Translations under genes and position numbers: made by a program
Source: Gnetum montanum
Lineage: Eukaryota > Streptophyta > Gnetopsida > Gnetales > Gnetaceae
Assembly (NCBI GenBank): GCA_015680685.1
Contig: MNCI01028786.1
Coordinates: 159,153-223,152, forward strand
Reading direction: 5' to 3'
Length of the DNA stretch: 64,000 nt
In this document: positions 1 to 12,136 of the stretch, one piece after another
Position numbering within the stretch: the stretch's first letter is position 1
Layout of the letters: every line of letters starts with the position of its first letter
Notes under the pieces: model-generated
What the model was told of the DNA's origin: nothing
Database searches by the model: none
The model's input: the letters and a program-made list of their open reading frames with translations, nothing else

Positions 1-636
1 CCCCCCCCCCGGCTGCTGGTTTCCCAGGTTGTAAGCACGTGGAAAGAGATTGAGGCAATGATGGGAGTCATGCCAACGTACAAGCCTGACTGCGCCGTGT
101 TCCAAGTAGATGAGGAGCTGTGGCAGATGGTGGAGCAGTGCGGTTGGAGTGGTGCCCTGCAATGGCTATTCAGTGACCTGGACCTTTTAGATGATGCTTT
201 TTTTACTAATTGGCACAACGACCGAACCTATCTTCGGGGTGTAGAGGTCATCGTCACTAAGTTTTCGATTGCCAAGTGTCTGGGGGCTAGGCGGATGGCG
301 AAGTCATTCTGCCATTTGCATGAGGGCTACATGACGCAGAAATTTTCTTCAATGGGCTGGTGCCATGCACGCAAAGCAAACAAGTTCCCAAATCCTCCCT
401 GCCTCAAATTTGGGCCCGAGCAGTGGATCTTGTGGACAGATTTTTTGTCCAGTTTGGCAACGGGTCTAAACTCTAAGGCATCCACTTCGCCTTCCTCAAA
501 TACCTTAAAATGGGCACAATGGTTTGAGGTTTAAACACCTCCCACATGGGTCAATGTTGTTGACGCACATTTTGTAATATCTTGTACTCTATTTTCAGTA
601 ATTTACTCCTCAACATTTCCTCAAAAAAAAAAAAGA
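1..636 (+). mobile_element. J-LINE copy A, 3' end, internally deleted
   Basis: The window opens in the C-terminal extension of a LINE ORF2. Residues encoded at 58-534 (for example LWQMVEQCGWSGALQWL, then DDAFFTNWHNDRTYLRG) match copies at 33.2-33.6 kb, 36.2-36.8 kb and 44.3-44.9 kb. At about 520 the reading frame jumps straight into the 3' UTR shared with the copy at 43.06 kb (CACCTCCCACATGGG, then TTTTCAGTAATTTACTC) and ends in a poly(A) tail at about 625-636. The coiled coil and J domain are therefore missing through an internal deletion. The last residues before the stop at 534 come from former 3' UTR. Confidence 0.8.
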
Positions 637-2379
637 AGCTAAAATCTGAATATGGTGTTTTGTGCAAGTTAGATGAATATGAGGGAAACATGTATCCTCT
701 AGATCAAAAAATCTGAGATGCAGACAATGTGTTGGAAGATTTGGAATATAACATTCCATGATAGATCTTCAGCTTTGTCTTGTGTGTATCTTGTATGAGA
801 AATTTCAGGCTTTTATGTGTTTTGTCATTGCAATTTCTCTGTTTTATGATTACTATGTTTTCTTATAGTTGTACTCTTTGAATGACGGATTATGTTTTGG
901 CTGTGCATAACTTAAAGACTGTTAAGGTGAATTGGCTGAGATCTAGAAGGCTATCGATATGATTCCAAGTTTAATTGTTTAGACATTTGTATTGTACTGT
1001 ATATGCATATTGTATATTGTATATTGACAAATGTCAATCGTCATATTGGCATTCTTTTCCTGCTAAATCCTTGGGCTACTATGTACATTGCATAATTTAG
1101 TTTTTATGTTGAAATGAATTTTGTCAATGCTAGTCTATTTTTCTGTTTGAAAAAAATTCATCCGTGCATTTTTTTCAGCCAGCATTTTGGGGCCTTTGGG
1201 TGTTAACTCTTGCTCCCTAAGAATGAGGTGTTACAAAATTTCAAGATGGTAAGGCTTGGTTATGAGAAAAAAAACCCTTTAGATAATCTACTTTACACAT
1301 AGGTCAAGTAGATTAAAAAGTTTTTTGTTGGAAGAAAGCAGGTAGAATTGGCTTGACAAGGGAAAAATTAAACAATCGATAATTTATCAAAGTGAAGATG
1401 GATGATGGTTAATAGGTATTTTTGTAAGAATGCTTATGAACATGATCCTGTTATCCTTTTGCATTGCTTTACAATTTGCACATATTTGTACTAGAGTTTG
1501 AAAATCCAAAATCAGTATTGTCCTCATTGGAAGCCTTTCTCCCTTCCTCTTTATTTACCTTGGTAGCCTTGAGGCTTGTATTGGGTAATAATCTAAGTTT
1601 GTCCTTGAGAAGTTTCATGTTTATGAGAAAAGTTTTATGCCTTATCTAAGGTTTGATTGAAGGTTTGAAATGCCATAAAAACAAGTTCTTGTATAATGAA
1701 CTATCTCCATATTCCAATAATCCAGTTGCTTCTTTTATACATATCAAATTCAGATTGAAATCTTGATTCTAGTGATCTGGTTCAACACAATATAAATTGG
1801 TATTGGAATTTTAATTCTCATTTTGAGGTGATTCCAAACGATTCCTGACTGCAGTTCTAGATAAATGTCTGTAATTTCAGGTGATTCTGTTTTGTTTATT
1901 ATGTTTTTGTTAATAGAAGTGTATATGAATTTCAAAATTGTTAGAAATCTGATTTTTAAAATGTTCTTTCAATAATGCAATTCTAGGCCATCTCAATTGA
2001 TTCACGATGTGACCCACATGTCCCCATTTCTGAAGTATAGTATGGCTTCTTCATACAGTTCAAGATGCGTCAGCTTGGCCTAAAATTTGAACAAAATCAA
2101 TATCATAGTCCTTTACATTCCGTTCACTTTGTTTTAGAGTTTTGATCTTTGTTGATGCCTCTTTCCTGAAAAAAGATTGGACAAATTTGCTCCTAAGCAT
2201 ACACCCCATTATATTTGCTTCAGAGAGTCCATTAAACACATTTTTAACTTTAGGAAGGAAGGAGTATTCATTTCTTTTTCTTTTTTTTTTGGCATTCAAA
2301 TAATTTATTTTCACTTGAGATTAAAATTATATTTTTAAGAATAATATTTGATGTCATGTTTTTATGACTTTCCTTTAAG
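637..2379. other. MUTS2 intron, no gene seen
   Basis: This is AT-rich intron sequence between the LINE tail and the first visible MUTS2 exon. No conserved coding segment was found. A stretch at about 1345-1525 is a diverged repeat of 4555-4728. Confidence 0.5.
1345..1525 (+). repeat. Dispersed intron repeat, copy 1
   Basis: This stretch shares a run of similar segments with 4555-4728, including AAGTGAAGATGGATGATG, TTTTTGTAAGAAT and AGAGTTTGAAAA. The order and spacing are the same with point changes. It is a same-strand repeat about 3.2 kb apart with no coding signal. It may be part of an old transposon or an intronic segmental duplication. Confidence 0.6.
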
Positions 2380-2427
2380 GCTATCAAGGCAGAATCGACG
2401 AAGCGATCCTTGGTTCTTTTGGATGAA
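2380..2427 (+). CDS. MUTS2: MUTS2 exon with Walker B strand
   Basis: This 48-nt phase 0-0 exon sits between a pyrimidine-rich acceptor ending AAG and a donor GTAAGT. It encodes 16 residues ending SLVLLDE, the Walker B strand of the MutS-family ATPase, where the final Asp-Glu coordinates Mg2+ and activates the attacking water. It joins in phase to the exon at 9755, which supplies the D-loop. The upstream partner exon is outside the window, so the exact 5' boundary rests on the acceptor alone. Confidence 0.8.
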
Positions 2428-3521
2428 GTAAGTGCCATGCAGTTTTTATATGCTTTGTGTTCGTAAAGACAATTTTATGGTAATAATTTCTAGGGTCCGC
2501 CTTGTTTATTTTCCATCATAAATTAATTTAGTTGAGATCTCTGTATGTCTGTATGTCTTTTCCTGGAGAGAAAAGGTCCTTGACATTATGGCTTGTAACT
2601 CTTAGATGTGAATGTTGTGAGCCTCGTTAAATTGGATGGTCATTGAAGAATGAAGGGTATCATTTATTAATTAATGATGCATTTCTGTTTTAAAGGATCT
2701 GATATGAATCTCTTTTCCATTTATGCAAATTTATTTTATGTTCTCAAAATAAGTCAAATACATCCTTTCCAAAACTAGACATACATATTTAATGTTTAGG
2801 AATTTCCCAACTTGTTCTCTGATTACTCTCCTAGAAATTATTTGTCACATTTAGCATATCATCACGTATATGTAAGAGGGCAAGTTTTCTTATTTGCAAT
2901 TCACTTCATTTAAAAGTAATTTTATTAATATCCAAACTCACGTTTTTTACATAGCCTTTTGATCAATGACATGTAGTTCGTTAGTGAAATTTTTGTTTTC
3001 CATCCACGTCATAGTTTTAATTCAAATAGTTCACATTAAGATAGTTGACGATTATGTAAAAGAAGTGGCTAAGTTTGTTCAATAGAAATGGCTAATCTAG
3101 AAATGACTGGATCCACGTAGTCACCCTTTAAACTTTATTACAATTTGAAACTTTTCTAAGTTTACACTGCTAATACCTTAAAGTTAGGACTTAAGAGTTA
3201 GAGATGTGTTATATAAAACTTTATAATTAAAAGTCATGCACTAAGTTCTTTGGAGAATCTTGACATCAATAAAGTTTGATCAAGGTGTCCATAAAATACC
3301 AAAGGTGTATGTGTCATTATTAATGTTGACCTAGAGTATTGAATGAGATTAGAAATAAATAATTTGTGGGATAGACACTCTGGCACACCCTCTCTTTAGT
3401 TTCAGTTTTGGAAATGAAAAAAGAAGAAGATCAATTTCTTTTTAACTTAGTCAAGAAGAGAAAATATACAACTTGAATTAATTTTCCCAGTTCAAGATGC
3501 TTAACTATGACAGTTGAAATG

Positions 3522-3612
3522 TGGACTTTGGCTTCTAAGTTAGTGGTTAAGACATTGGGTTTTCTTCACAAGAACCTTGATCGAATCCTTGTGTTGTTGC
3601 CAATAGCTTTAG
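3522..3612 (+). repeat. Possible tRNA-derived SINE head
   Basis: A tRNA-like promoter pair is visible. TAGTGGTTAAGA at about 3541 resembles an A box, and TTGATCGAATCC at about 3578 resembles the B box (GGTTCGANTCC), at tRNA-like spacing. No tRNA cloverleaf and no clear tail were established. An alternative is chance similarity, so the call is tentative. Confidence 0.35.
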
Positions 3613-4041
3613 CTATGTTGGGTATATGGAATCTTGACACTTAGCTTGCTGAGCCATCTTAGTGTTGTTTGGCTTGCATGATGGGTCACAATAAATGATT
3701 GAAACATGTCATAGAAGGTTTTCCGTAGGGAAAGACCACACAGCACCTTATAATATACGGGTTGGTATGATTTGGACAAAGTGGTAGTTGGAAGTCTCAG
3801 AACTTTGTTAATTGACGACTGACTCTTGCTTCTGTGATGAAGCCTTTGTGACTCAGGAACTTGAAACTCCCCTCTTAAGGCTGTGGTGAATGTTTTATTC
3901 CTAAAATTAGAGATTTTTATTTCTTTCCTCAAGGAGGTGTTTACCTATCAATACATATGCTTCTTTGACCTAGGATGATATTAAACTTTCTTATTCCTCT
4001 TTGGCCAGCAGTCATTCAGTAAACATTACAAAACATCAAAA

Positions 4042-4460
4042 GTGTCATTAGGGCAAATAAATATTCAGCTTGGCAATCCAGCATTTGCATTTCAAGATTA
4101 TGGCAGGATTTCAAGGAATAAAAAAAATTCATCTATCAGATTGGATACAGTTTGTCATCCATGGGAACATTGTGGACTTGAACTTGAAAAATTACAGTAT
4201 TTGAATATGGCTCTTCTAGGAAAAATAGCTTGGAGAATTATGAATGAAAATGTCATGTTGGTGTTCTGCTGTTTTGGATCTGTGTTGGGTCTGGCTGGTG
4301 GCAGCCGGCTTAGGATCAGGGATGTGTGTCTCCCCTGCTGGCGGTGTAGTCTGTGTTGGCCACCTCTGGTGGCCCCATTTTTGTACTTTTAGTTTTTTTG
4401 CCTTTCCAGTAATTTAATTTCATCCCAAACATTCTCTCTCTCTCTCTCAAAAACAAAAGA
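4042..4460 (+). mobile_element. LINE 3'-terminal fragment
   Basis: An open frame encodes CHPWEHCGLELEKLQYLNMA followed by LLGKIAWRI. This matches the plant L1-type motif (VCxPKxxGGLGixxLxxxNxALLxKxxWR) between RT and zf-RVT. It then runs into a GC-rich 3' segment and an A-rich end after a short CT microsatellite (about 4433-4447). It belongs to a different LINE lineage from the J-LINEs and carries an internal deletion, because zf-RVT is absent. Confidence 0.6.
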
Positions 4461-4554
4461 AAAGAAAAAAGAAAATGTCATGTTGTTTTAAGTTAATAAG
4501 TTTAAATATTTGAACTACATAGAGTAGAAGATTTTCTAAAATAGCCATATAGAT

Positions 4555-4728
4555 TTTCTAAAAAAATTTAACAATAGATAATTTGTTGAAGTGAAGATGG
4601 ATGATGATTAATGGATACTATTTTTGTAAGAATTCTTGCAAAGATGGTAATGATATTTTTTTGCACTTTGCACTGCTGTGCAATTGTGCATATTTAGAAT
4701 AGAGTTTGAAAAGCTACAAATTGGTATT
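4555..4728 (+). repeat. Dispersed intron repeat, copy 2
   Basis: This is the second member of the pair described at 1345-1525, in the same orientation. It lies directly downstream of a LINE 3' fragment. The shared unit may therefore be flanking sequence duplicated before or with that insertion. Confidence 0.6.
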
Positions 4729-5499
4729 TTATTATGCCAAATCTTTACAAGATCTTGTAGCAGCTTGGACTTGGATCAGTAGAACTTGATGCATTAATAA
4801 AATAGAGATTGCTAGTACATGTGATCTTTCACATCTGAAAGGAAAGAAACTAAAGGACTTTTGAAGGGAAAAATCAACCTAGATATAGTATGATGGCTAG
4901 TACTAAAAATTTGGAAGAATATATAAAATAGAACTTGATTGGCTAAGTTTTTAAGCTTTACAATACGTAAACCATAGTCTTGTGGTGGATGGAATGTTAG
5001 GCACATATAAGATATTAATTATGCTTTGTTATAGAAGATTGCTTGGCAGCTTTGCATCTCAAATCAGCCATGGGTTTAGGTGATGAAAACCAAGTATCTA
5101 TATGATGATTTGCACTTTGTTAATTCTTTCAATATTACTAATCCCTTCCCTACAGCGTGGCTCTTAGGGGTAGTGCCTTGTGTTTGATTAACCATCCAAA
5201 GGCTTTTATCTTTTCAGGCAGACGGCCCCTCCAGACCTCTGCCCATCCGTTCTCCGCTGGGTATAGGGATTTCACTATTTTCGCATGCTGACACAGGTTT
5301 TTCCAAAGCTAGGAACTTCCCACATTGGCCTCCCATCTATTGTACTTCTGTCAAAGCAATTGCACCCAGAGTGCCTGGCCATCTGTTCGTCCGAGAAATC
5401 TGTTAGCTAGCCGTTGAAGGCCCAAGGTCACCTCATCCTTGAACCACGAAATGGCAATTTCACATGCTAACTTTGGGCGCGTCATCATAGCCCAAGACA

Positions 5500-7000
5500 C
5501 TTAATGTAGCTTCTTGCCCCCTTTTTCCCTTGACCACACAAAGTCTCTAATGATCCTATCAATTTTCCCAATTACCCCAACTAGCGGGGTGGCCATGGAC
5601 GTTGCAAACCTTGCCATCACCATTAGGACTATTGCAGCAAGAATCATCTTTCCTTTGCAAGACAGGAAATGACCAGTCCAAACCTCATCTTTCCTTTGCA
5701 CCCGCTCCACCAACCCCATCCATGTCATGTGTTGTTGCCAATCGAAGATGGGCATGCCCAAATAGGTGTCCTGTGCATTGCCCGGCAGAATGCACAATGT
5801 CTGGATGAGTCTGGTTCTTATTGTCCCCACCATGTTGACGAGGTGGACAACCAACTTACCTTTAATTTCTAAGCCCACCTCACGCTGCATTCTGCCTAGC
5901 ACTCACATTAAGGCCTCTTCCTGCAGCACTACCACCCTAGCAAAAATCATCGTATCGTCAACATAGTGTGCTGCTAGACAGTGCACCCTAGCAATGTTTA
6001 GCCCTTGTACTTCTTCATCCAAGTAGTATCTTTTGAGTAGATCCATCACCATTATAAACAATAATGGTGACAATGGGTCTCCTTGCGGCAACCATCTCCT
6101 TGGTCCTTGGAATCCCCAGAGCCTCCCATCAATGTCAAAGTAGTAACGACTACCTTGTTGCATTTGAATACATAGGTTTACGAACTTGGCATGGAACCCC
6201 TTCGATAGCATGATTGCCCAAAGCGTCCACCAACTGATTGTATCATAAGCTTTGGTGATATCCAACTTAATGCACATTCTCAGGAATTTGGCCAACTTAA
6301 GGGAGTGGGGGATCTTCTACAACAACAGTACCTGATCTTGTAGGAAACGGCCTTTGACAAACCCAGCCTGATGTTCCCCCACCATTTTTGTCATTAAAGG
6401 CACGACACACCCCACCAGCATCTTTGAGAATATTCGCAATAGGGTGTTGCAAACCCTAATGGATCATAAGTGCCCCAGTGATGTCGGATGAGGCACTTTG
6501 GGTAGTAGCACCACCCGTGAACAATTGATCTCTCTCTCTGCACCTATTGCTAGTTGAGTATGCGATTGAAGGTGTCTAGTAGATTGGCCCCCATAATGTC
6601 TTCGAAGTCTCGAAAAAATTCAATGGGCCACCCATCCAACCTCAGAGCTTTGTTAGGCTACATAGACCTCATGGCTCTCCTCATCTCCTCCCATGAGAAA
6701 GGCTGTAACAAGTCCTGGTTGTTGGCCCTTGTGAGTACCTATGGCACCGGGACTGAGATATGCTTTGTGTCCTGCCACCTCCAAATCCTGCCCCAAAATG
6801 CACATAATTCTTCAAGCCCTCACATGTTGCTCTGCGGCCCTCCTCTCTCCCCCAAAAGCTCTCTAGCATGTGTTGTATTTTTATCTTGGATGCCCGATTG
6901 GCCTTCACGGTAGCAAAGAAAAATGGTGTGTGCTTATCCCCTTCCCGTAACCATGACACCAGCGACCGCTACCGCTAGTAGCTCTCCTCCTCCCTATCTA
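5500..7000 (-). pseudogene. LINE ORF2 reverse transcriptase, broken
   Basis: This is the RT of LINE copy I. The N-terminal block reads VSWLREGDKHTPFFFATVKA (about 6950). It is followed by CIKLDITKAYDTISWWTLWA at about 6280, QGDPLSPLLFIMVMDLL at about 6080 and the catalytic YVDD at 5954-5965. YVDD replaces the YADD of the younger copies. The thumb-side block WTGHFLSCKGKMILA follows at about 5680. Frameshifts lie between the segments, so the copy is dead. Confidence 0.8.
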
Positions 7001-7199
7001 GCTCATGGACTTCCCATAGCAGCTCCCACTCCTCGTTTCCCAAGTCTGCCCCCATCTCCTACAGCTGCTGGATTTACCTTAACGTCTCCTACATTTGCTT
7101 CCTGTATCCTTGGAAATTGTATTTTTTGGTCATTTCTTTGGTCTTGATTTGTTGTTTGAGAGATCACAATCCATTTTTCAGAAACTCTTTGGGTTCATG

Positions 7200-8154
7200 C
7201 CCCCCTATGTAGGCCTGCCAAATATTTTGCACCAATGGTTTCAGCCATGATTTGTTCAGCCAAGTTCTTTCAAATTGAAAAGGCCTGGGGGCTTGGTCCC
7301 TCGTAGACCTAAACCAACAAAGAATAGATTGGTGATCCGAAGCTTGTCATTCTTTACCCTCCGCTTGAATATCAAATTCCAACATGAGGCTCGAATTGAC
7401 CAAGACTCGGTCAATCCAAGATTGCACCCTATCTAGCCCTCTTTGTTGATTACTCCATGTGTATTTGCAGCTTGTGATTTCTAGGTCCACCAGATCGTAC
7501 TTGTGAAGGAAACCAATGTAGCCCTTGGCCCCTAGAGAGTCTGTGCTATCTCCCCCAGATTTTTCCCAGTAGTATAGCCTTTGGTTAAAATCACCAATCA
7601 ACATCCACTTGGCGGTGTTGGGGATTAGACCAGCAACATGCATCAACTCCTAGATACGGGCCTCCCATATTTGCACTCCATAGACATTGGTCAGCCAAAG
7701 GTTTGCCTGGGGCACATGGGCCATCTAACTCCAGTTGGAGTCATTCACAAGGCTTACTAGAATCTTGGCCAGGATTGCTAGTCTGCCCACACGACTTTTG
7801 CTTGGCACCATTTGCATGGGCCATCCCTTCCATTGTAGCATCTTCTGCTTTGATGTTTGCAGTTTTGTCTCTTGTAGGCATACCATGTTGCATCCTTCTT
7901 CCCAAACTATCATTTTTAGGGTATTTCTTTTATACAAGGTACCCTGTCCCCAACAATTTCAAGAAAGAACTTTCATGGTGATACAAACATGTGTCTGTGA
8001 TACACCTCCTAGAGTGTGCGTTGCACTCCCAAATCAATGTCCATCTACGTGGACTTCTTTCGCACCACCAATGTGTTTGGGTGCCTAACTTTGCTTCCTG
8101 ACGGGGTGACCATGGCACCTTGCCGAGATGACCCCCCGACTGAGGGTGATCCAT
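7200..8154 (-). pseudogene. LINE ORF2 endonuclease domain, broken
   Basis: This is the apurinic-like endonuclease (EEP fold) of LINE copy I. Visible motifs are VCLQETKLQTSKQK near 7880 (the catalytic Glu block), WMLIGDFNQRL near 7600 (the GDFN metal site) and SDHQSI near 7340 (the terminal SDH catalytic block). The domain nicks target DNA to prime reverse transcription. Frameshifts split it into several frames. Confidence 0.75.
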
Positions 8155-8280
8155 TCCCCCAACAGGGGCAGCTCTAGACCTTGCATCTTTGATGGAGTTA
8201 GCCGCTTAGCCCGCGGTGTATAGGGAGAACCCACTATCTCCCTATGCCCCATGTCCATCTTGATGCAGTATCCTAGCTTC

Positions 8281-9360
8281 CTACGCCTCCCTCAGTGGGT
8301 TCTCCTCTGTTCCCATCTCAATATGCGACATCGTATCCCTCCCCTCGTATGCTACTAGCCTCCATCTTTTGTAGTGGGGCGTGGATTGTGGGTTCGCCTG
8401 CCATTGTTCAGCTGTAGCCCTTGCTTCACTATACGGCCTTTTTGGCCCACCAGGTTCCACCTTGGTTGAGGGCATTTTGACAGCCTGACCCGGCACTCTG
8501 CAGTTGGGTGTCCTTTCCCACACGTCTTGCAAACAGGCTGCACTTCCTTGTGTGCTTTTGGGAGGTTTTCGAACCAAACCCTAATTTTTTCTTCACTCGT
8601 GGTTGTGTCTAGGATGAAATCACTCACCCTATCTTCTGATTGCAACGACCTCCAAACACAAAAGCGACCATACCCCATTCTGTCCATTGACATCATAAAT
8701 GTGTCAAATTTGATAGATTCTCTGAAAAGGCCAGCCAAGGACTTCAAGAAACCCGACACCCAGTACTTAAGCAGCAAGTCAAAGAGTTGGATCCACATTG
8801 GCGCACGGTCAAACAGGTCTACATCATGATGTGCTCCCAGTTGCTAAGGGGCCAAAGTGAGCCCACGAGCTCCGTAGAACCATGGGCCCCCCAAGAGTTG
8901 CTGCTCCCTCTCCTTGTCCGTTTGGAAACTAAAGAGCACCCAATCATCCGCTAGGCTCCTAACTCAGATGTTCTCCACCCCCCCAAGTTGCCTTGACCCA
9001 TCTCCTGACTAGATCCATCCTTGGGTGCATGCACCTTCGGACACAAATTTTCCGAGCAAACTCCGCTCCAGTGCTTGCAAGGCCTCCTTTGGTGGGTGGC
9101 CCACTTTGAGCTTCATGATGGCCCTTTCTCTAGAACAGGCTTCAAATTCCGTATTTCCCTTCTTCGCAGGAACCCTAACCCATGTGCCATGCCCTTCCTT
9201 GTCACCACCTGCCTCTCCTTCAGTGGTGTTCCCCTTGCCAGCCTAGCCCACAAAGCTCCTCCTATTTGGGCCAGACCTGTGCCCAGCCACACCGTCACTC
9301 TCCTCAGCCCTCACTCCTGTTGCTCCCGCCATTCCCATCGCTCTCGTCACTCCCATTCCT
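8281..9360 (-). pseudogene. LINE ORF1 (DUF4283 and zinc knuckle), broken
   Basis: This is the ORF1 of LINE copy I. From its right end it begins with a low-complexity Gly/Ala/Met/Arg leader (about 9355-9300). It continues with a DUF4283-like RNA-binding segment (WVLFSFQTDKERE; FDLLLKYWVSGFLKSLAG) and a zinc knuckle reading CKTCGKGHPTAEC at about 8498-8536. DUF4283 plus zf-CCHC is the usual ORF1 architecture of plant L1-type LINEs and gives nucleic-acid binding for the RNP. Several stops and frame changes interrupt it. Confidence 0.7.
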
Positions 9361-9754
9361 TTGCTCATATTTTTTTAACCCTTATACTTTAAATTTTATT
9401 TTATTAATATAATTTGTTTTTACTTGTTCACAAAAACAAATAACCAGTCCTTTCAAAAGATACTATATGCTGTAATGAAGCATAACATAAGAAGAAAACA
9501 GAACTATGACATCATATTTCAATTTCCACAGTTACTTTGAATTTTAGGGTGGATATTTTCTATTAGGTTGTGTGATTCATTGGCTAAAGAACATCTGTTT
9601 TCTAAATTATAAAAATTGGAGCATAAAACTATGATTGCATACATACCAATCGTAAAAGGATAGCCAGATAAATTGTTCCTGTTATAAATTATTTTATGTA
9701 TGTATTTAACACATGATAGTTCTTCGTATGTTTGATAGGATGTCTGTTCTGTAG

Positions 9755-9885
9755 CTGGGTGCAGGAACGAATCCATTGGAAGGGGCAGCTTTGGGTTTGT
9801 CCTTGCTAGAATCATTTGCAGAAGGCAGTTCATTGTTGACAATTGCAACAACTCATTTAGGAGAGCTAAAAGCACTGAAGTACAG
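9755..9885 (+). CDS. MUTS2: MUTS2 exon with D-loop and H-loop
   Basis: This 131-nt exon lies between acceptor CTGTAG and donor AG/GTTACT. It encodes LGAGTNPLEGAALG, the MutS2 signature after Walker B, and then the strand LTIATTH, whose His is the ABC/MutS H-loop residue. It ends within a Ser codon completed by the next exon (KY-S-N). Family matches at both ends and the phase make the call firm. The start could be off by one base. Confidence 0.85.
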
Positions 9886-10582
9886 GTTACTAATTATTTT
9901 ATCATTTTGAGCTTTAAAAGTATTTCTTAATCAAGTGGGACCTTGTGTATTATGTATGTAATTGTATATTTGTAAACTGAGTCTCTGATCAAGAAATATG
10001 ATGATTTTTTTCCTGATGGTGTGTTAGTCTAGAAAGAAAGTAGAAAACATCACTCTGTAGCTATACTAGGCCATTCTTAACGGTTTGATCGTGTTTTCCT
10101 TGTGTTTCATTATAACTTGCAAAAGTCATACAACTAAGGAGAATAGAAAGTTTAAAAAGTTGCTTATGCCTTATATGTTTACATCTCATCACTGTTGATG
10201 TCACAAAATTGAGTTCGAGTGAGACCCTCAACCATCAACTAACCAAAATACCAGTTATTTTTCAGAAAACAAGATACAGGCAATTACATTACTAAATAAA
10301 ACTATTTGAGAATCGTACTGTAATTTTTTGCACACATCTCTTTTATTATTAAAAATTTTTGTTTAACTTGTAAACAGAACACTTTCTTTTTGAAAAACAA
10401 GTTGGAAGCAATGTGCTATTTATCCTCTTTCTAATCCTTGAAAAATGAATGGCCGTGATAATAAGTCTAAAATGATTCAAAGAATCTTGCAGAAAAACAA
10501 AATGCAAGAAATCTGTGATACAAGGTAAAAAGAAGTTTTTATTTCTGCAACAATCTGCATGTCAGTATGGTGCTTATTGATT
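9886..10582. other. MUTS2 intron, no gene seen
   Basis: This AT-rich intron sequence has no coding segment. A GAGTTCGAGTG at about 10210 resembles a pol III B box, but no A box partner was convincing. Confidence 0.4.
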
Positions 10583-10591
10583 AGTTGATGT

Positions 10592-12127
10592 TTTTTGATA
10601 AAAGGTTGGGGGAGAGAAGCAAAATCCTCCCCAGCAGCAACGAACCAAAAATTCAGGGGATAAACCACCGCCCAATAGGCAAGGACCGCCTTCCTCCCAG
10701 ATGGGGGCTGGGGGAGGTGTGGGTTGGGGCTGTTAAAGACACCCACCTAACAAATCCTGCCACCCAAGCAGAAACAAAATCGGCCTCCCTCCCAAATTGG
10801 GGGAAAAGAACCCCGCAGCAGAAACAAAATTGGGAAGAGATAGAACACAAAATAAACAAGCATCATTGTTCAAGATGACTACCAAACAGATGTTCGAAAA
10901 AATTGGGCTTTTATGGCCCCATTTCAAAAGCCCTCCATGCCCTCACCCAAACCCCACCTTGAACATTAGATGGGTCTTGGCAGCTTAGTGCAGGGGCATG
11001 TGCCCTTTCTTGGGCATGAACAACATCTGGTTTGGCCCTACGATGCTTAGATGAGATGAAAGTAGCAACATCATGGAATTGTTTGTACTATTCTTGTCAT
11101 TGTTGATGCTCTTTGTCTCCCAACCCCCTGGCCATGTTAGGATGAAGCTTGCTCGAGGGAATTCAAATGAACCTACGCAATGCAGACCACACCGCATTAT
11201 AGTTGACATCCATGATGACATATGGGCAACATCCCATTTGTAGCCACCCATGGACATTCGAATTGTGGCAGCATCCTAGCTATGCTTCATTTGCTACTGT
11301 TCCAGCACGCTCCTGATCCACTACTCCTCTTCCTCTTCCTTACGTTTGCATTCTTGCTCCTTGAGAAAGTCCTCTCATATTTGGGCGTGCAAGGCATCTT
11401 CAATTTCAGCCCTAATGGTGGCCTTCCTTAGCTCTTTTTGGCGTTTCTCCTATTGGTTAGTGTGCATTCATTGTGCCTCCTTGCGTTTCTGCAGCTCCAT
11501 ACCCACAGCCCTTTCTTTAGCGTAGACCCTAGTCTCCACCTTAGTAGTGACCCTCAAGAGCTCCACCTCATATTTTGCCTGCAATTCTCGATAGCACGTT
11601 TCATCGGCTTGCATAATCTACTCCTACACATCAAATGGTTGGTTTGTGGTAGATGCCTACCCATTCAAGCCATCTCCCATTCCTCACATATCACCCTATG
11701 TTGTTGGCGCCAAAGAGGAAGAGGCCCCCTCAAGGGTAGAGCGGCACTGCTGGGAAAGGAGAGGGCCTAGTTAGGGGTAGGTCTAGTGGTTGGGCCATCC
11801 ACCAAAGGGCCAAAATGAGTCTAAAGTGGTGCCCCTTGTAGTCCTGATGCAGGGAAGCCAAAAAGAATTTTGGCATGTTGATTGGGCACCCCAACTGTAG
11901 GCACCGCAGGAAAGCAAAGTGAGCATCTTGCAACTCCCAAACATTCTTGGATTGAATGAAATAGCGGTCAACTAACTTTGCCGCTTCTTGCTAGAATTTT
12001 GAAAGGGCCAACTTGGGGATGTATTCACTGCCCATCTTGGGCACTGACCCATCAAAGAAACCTTTGACATCTTGTAGCCTATGATTGGTAGGTAGGACCA
12101 TTGCCAACACCCCCCCTCCTCCCCACA
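10592..12127 (-). mobile_element. J-LINE copy B, diverged, 5'-truncated
   Basis: This is a 1.5-kb minus-strand LINE tail. Reading right to left it holds the conserved extension block (LLSCGAYSWGAQSTCQ frame; DAHFAFLRCLQLGCPINMPK at about 11930-11870), a Glu/Gln-rich segment, a J-domain-like end (10990-11235) and a 3' UTR with short oligo(T) at the left edge. AGTTGATGT occurs at 10583-10591 and 12128-12136, a candidate 9-bp target-site duplication. Frameshifts and stops show it is old. It is clearly diverged from the 35-kb copy yet keeps the same domain order. Confidence 0.7.
10990..11235 (-). pseudogene. J-domain-like C-terminus of LINE copy B
   Basis: One frame reads CPYVIMDVNYNAVWSALRRF, then KLHPN with the HPD position at 11136-11144, and further on FHDVATFISSKHRRAKPDVV. 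This has the layout of a J domain: a helix I aromatic, Arg-rich helix II, the HPD loop (here His-Pro-Asn), and helix III/IV ending in a charged KxxRAxxD. Three in-frame stops show decay. The third HPD residue is Asn, which would abolish Hsp70 stimulation in known J proteins. Confidence 0.55.
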
Positions 12128-12136
12128 AGTTGATGT

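Larger units (their letters stand above)
5215..9370 (-). mobile_element. Old LINE (copy I): ORF1, endonuclease, RT
   Basis: This is a decayed but nearly full-order LINE on the minus strand, with ORF1 at the right and RT at the left. It belongs to the same superfamily as the J-LINEs: the RT shares the blocks KLDITKAYDT and QGDPLSPLLFI. The left end at about 5215 stops in the zf-RVT region (KYNRWEANVGSF block), so the extension and J domain are not present. No poly(A) or convincing target-site duplication was found, so this copy is either 3'-truncated by later rearrangement or old. Confidence 0.8.

Noticed and set aside
5215-5500. J domain at the end of LINE copy I
   Set aside because: The sequence stops in the zf-RVT zone. 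No extension, coil or HPD motif was found further left.
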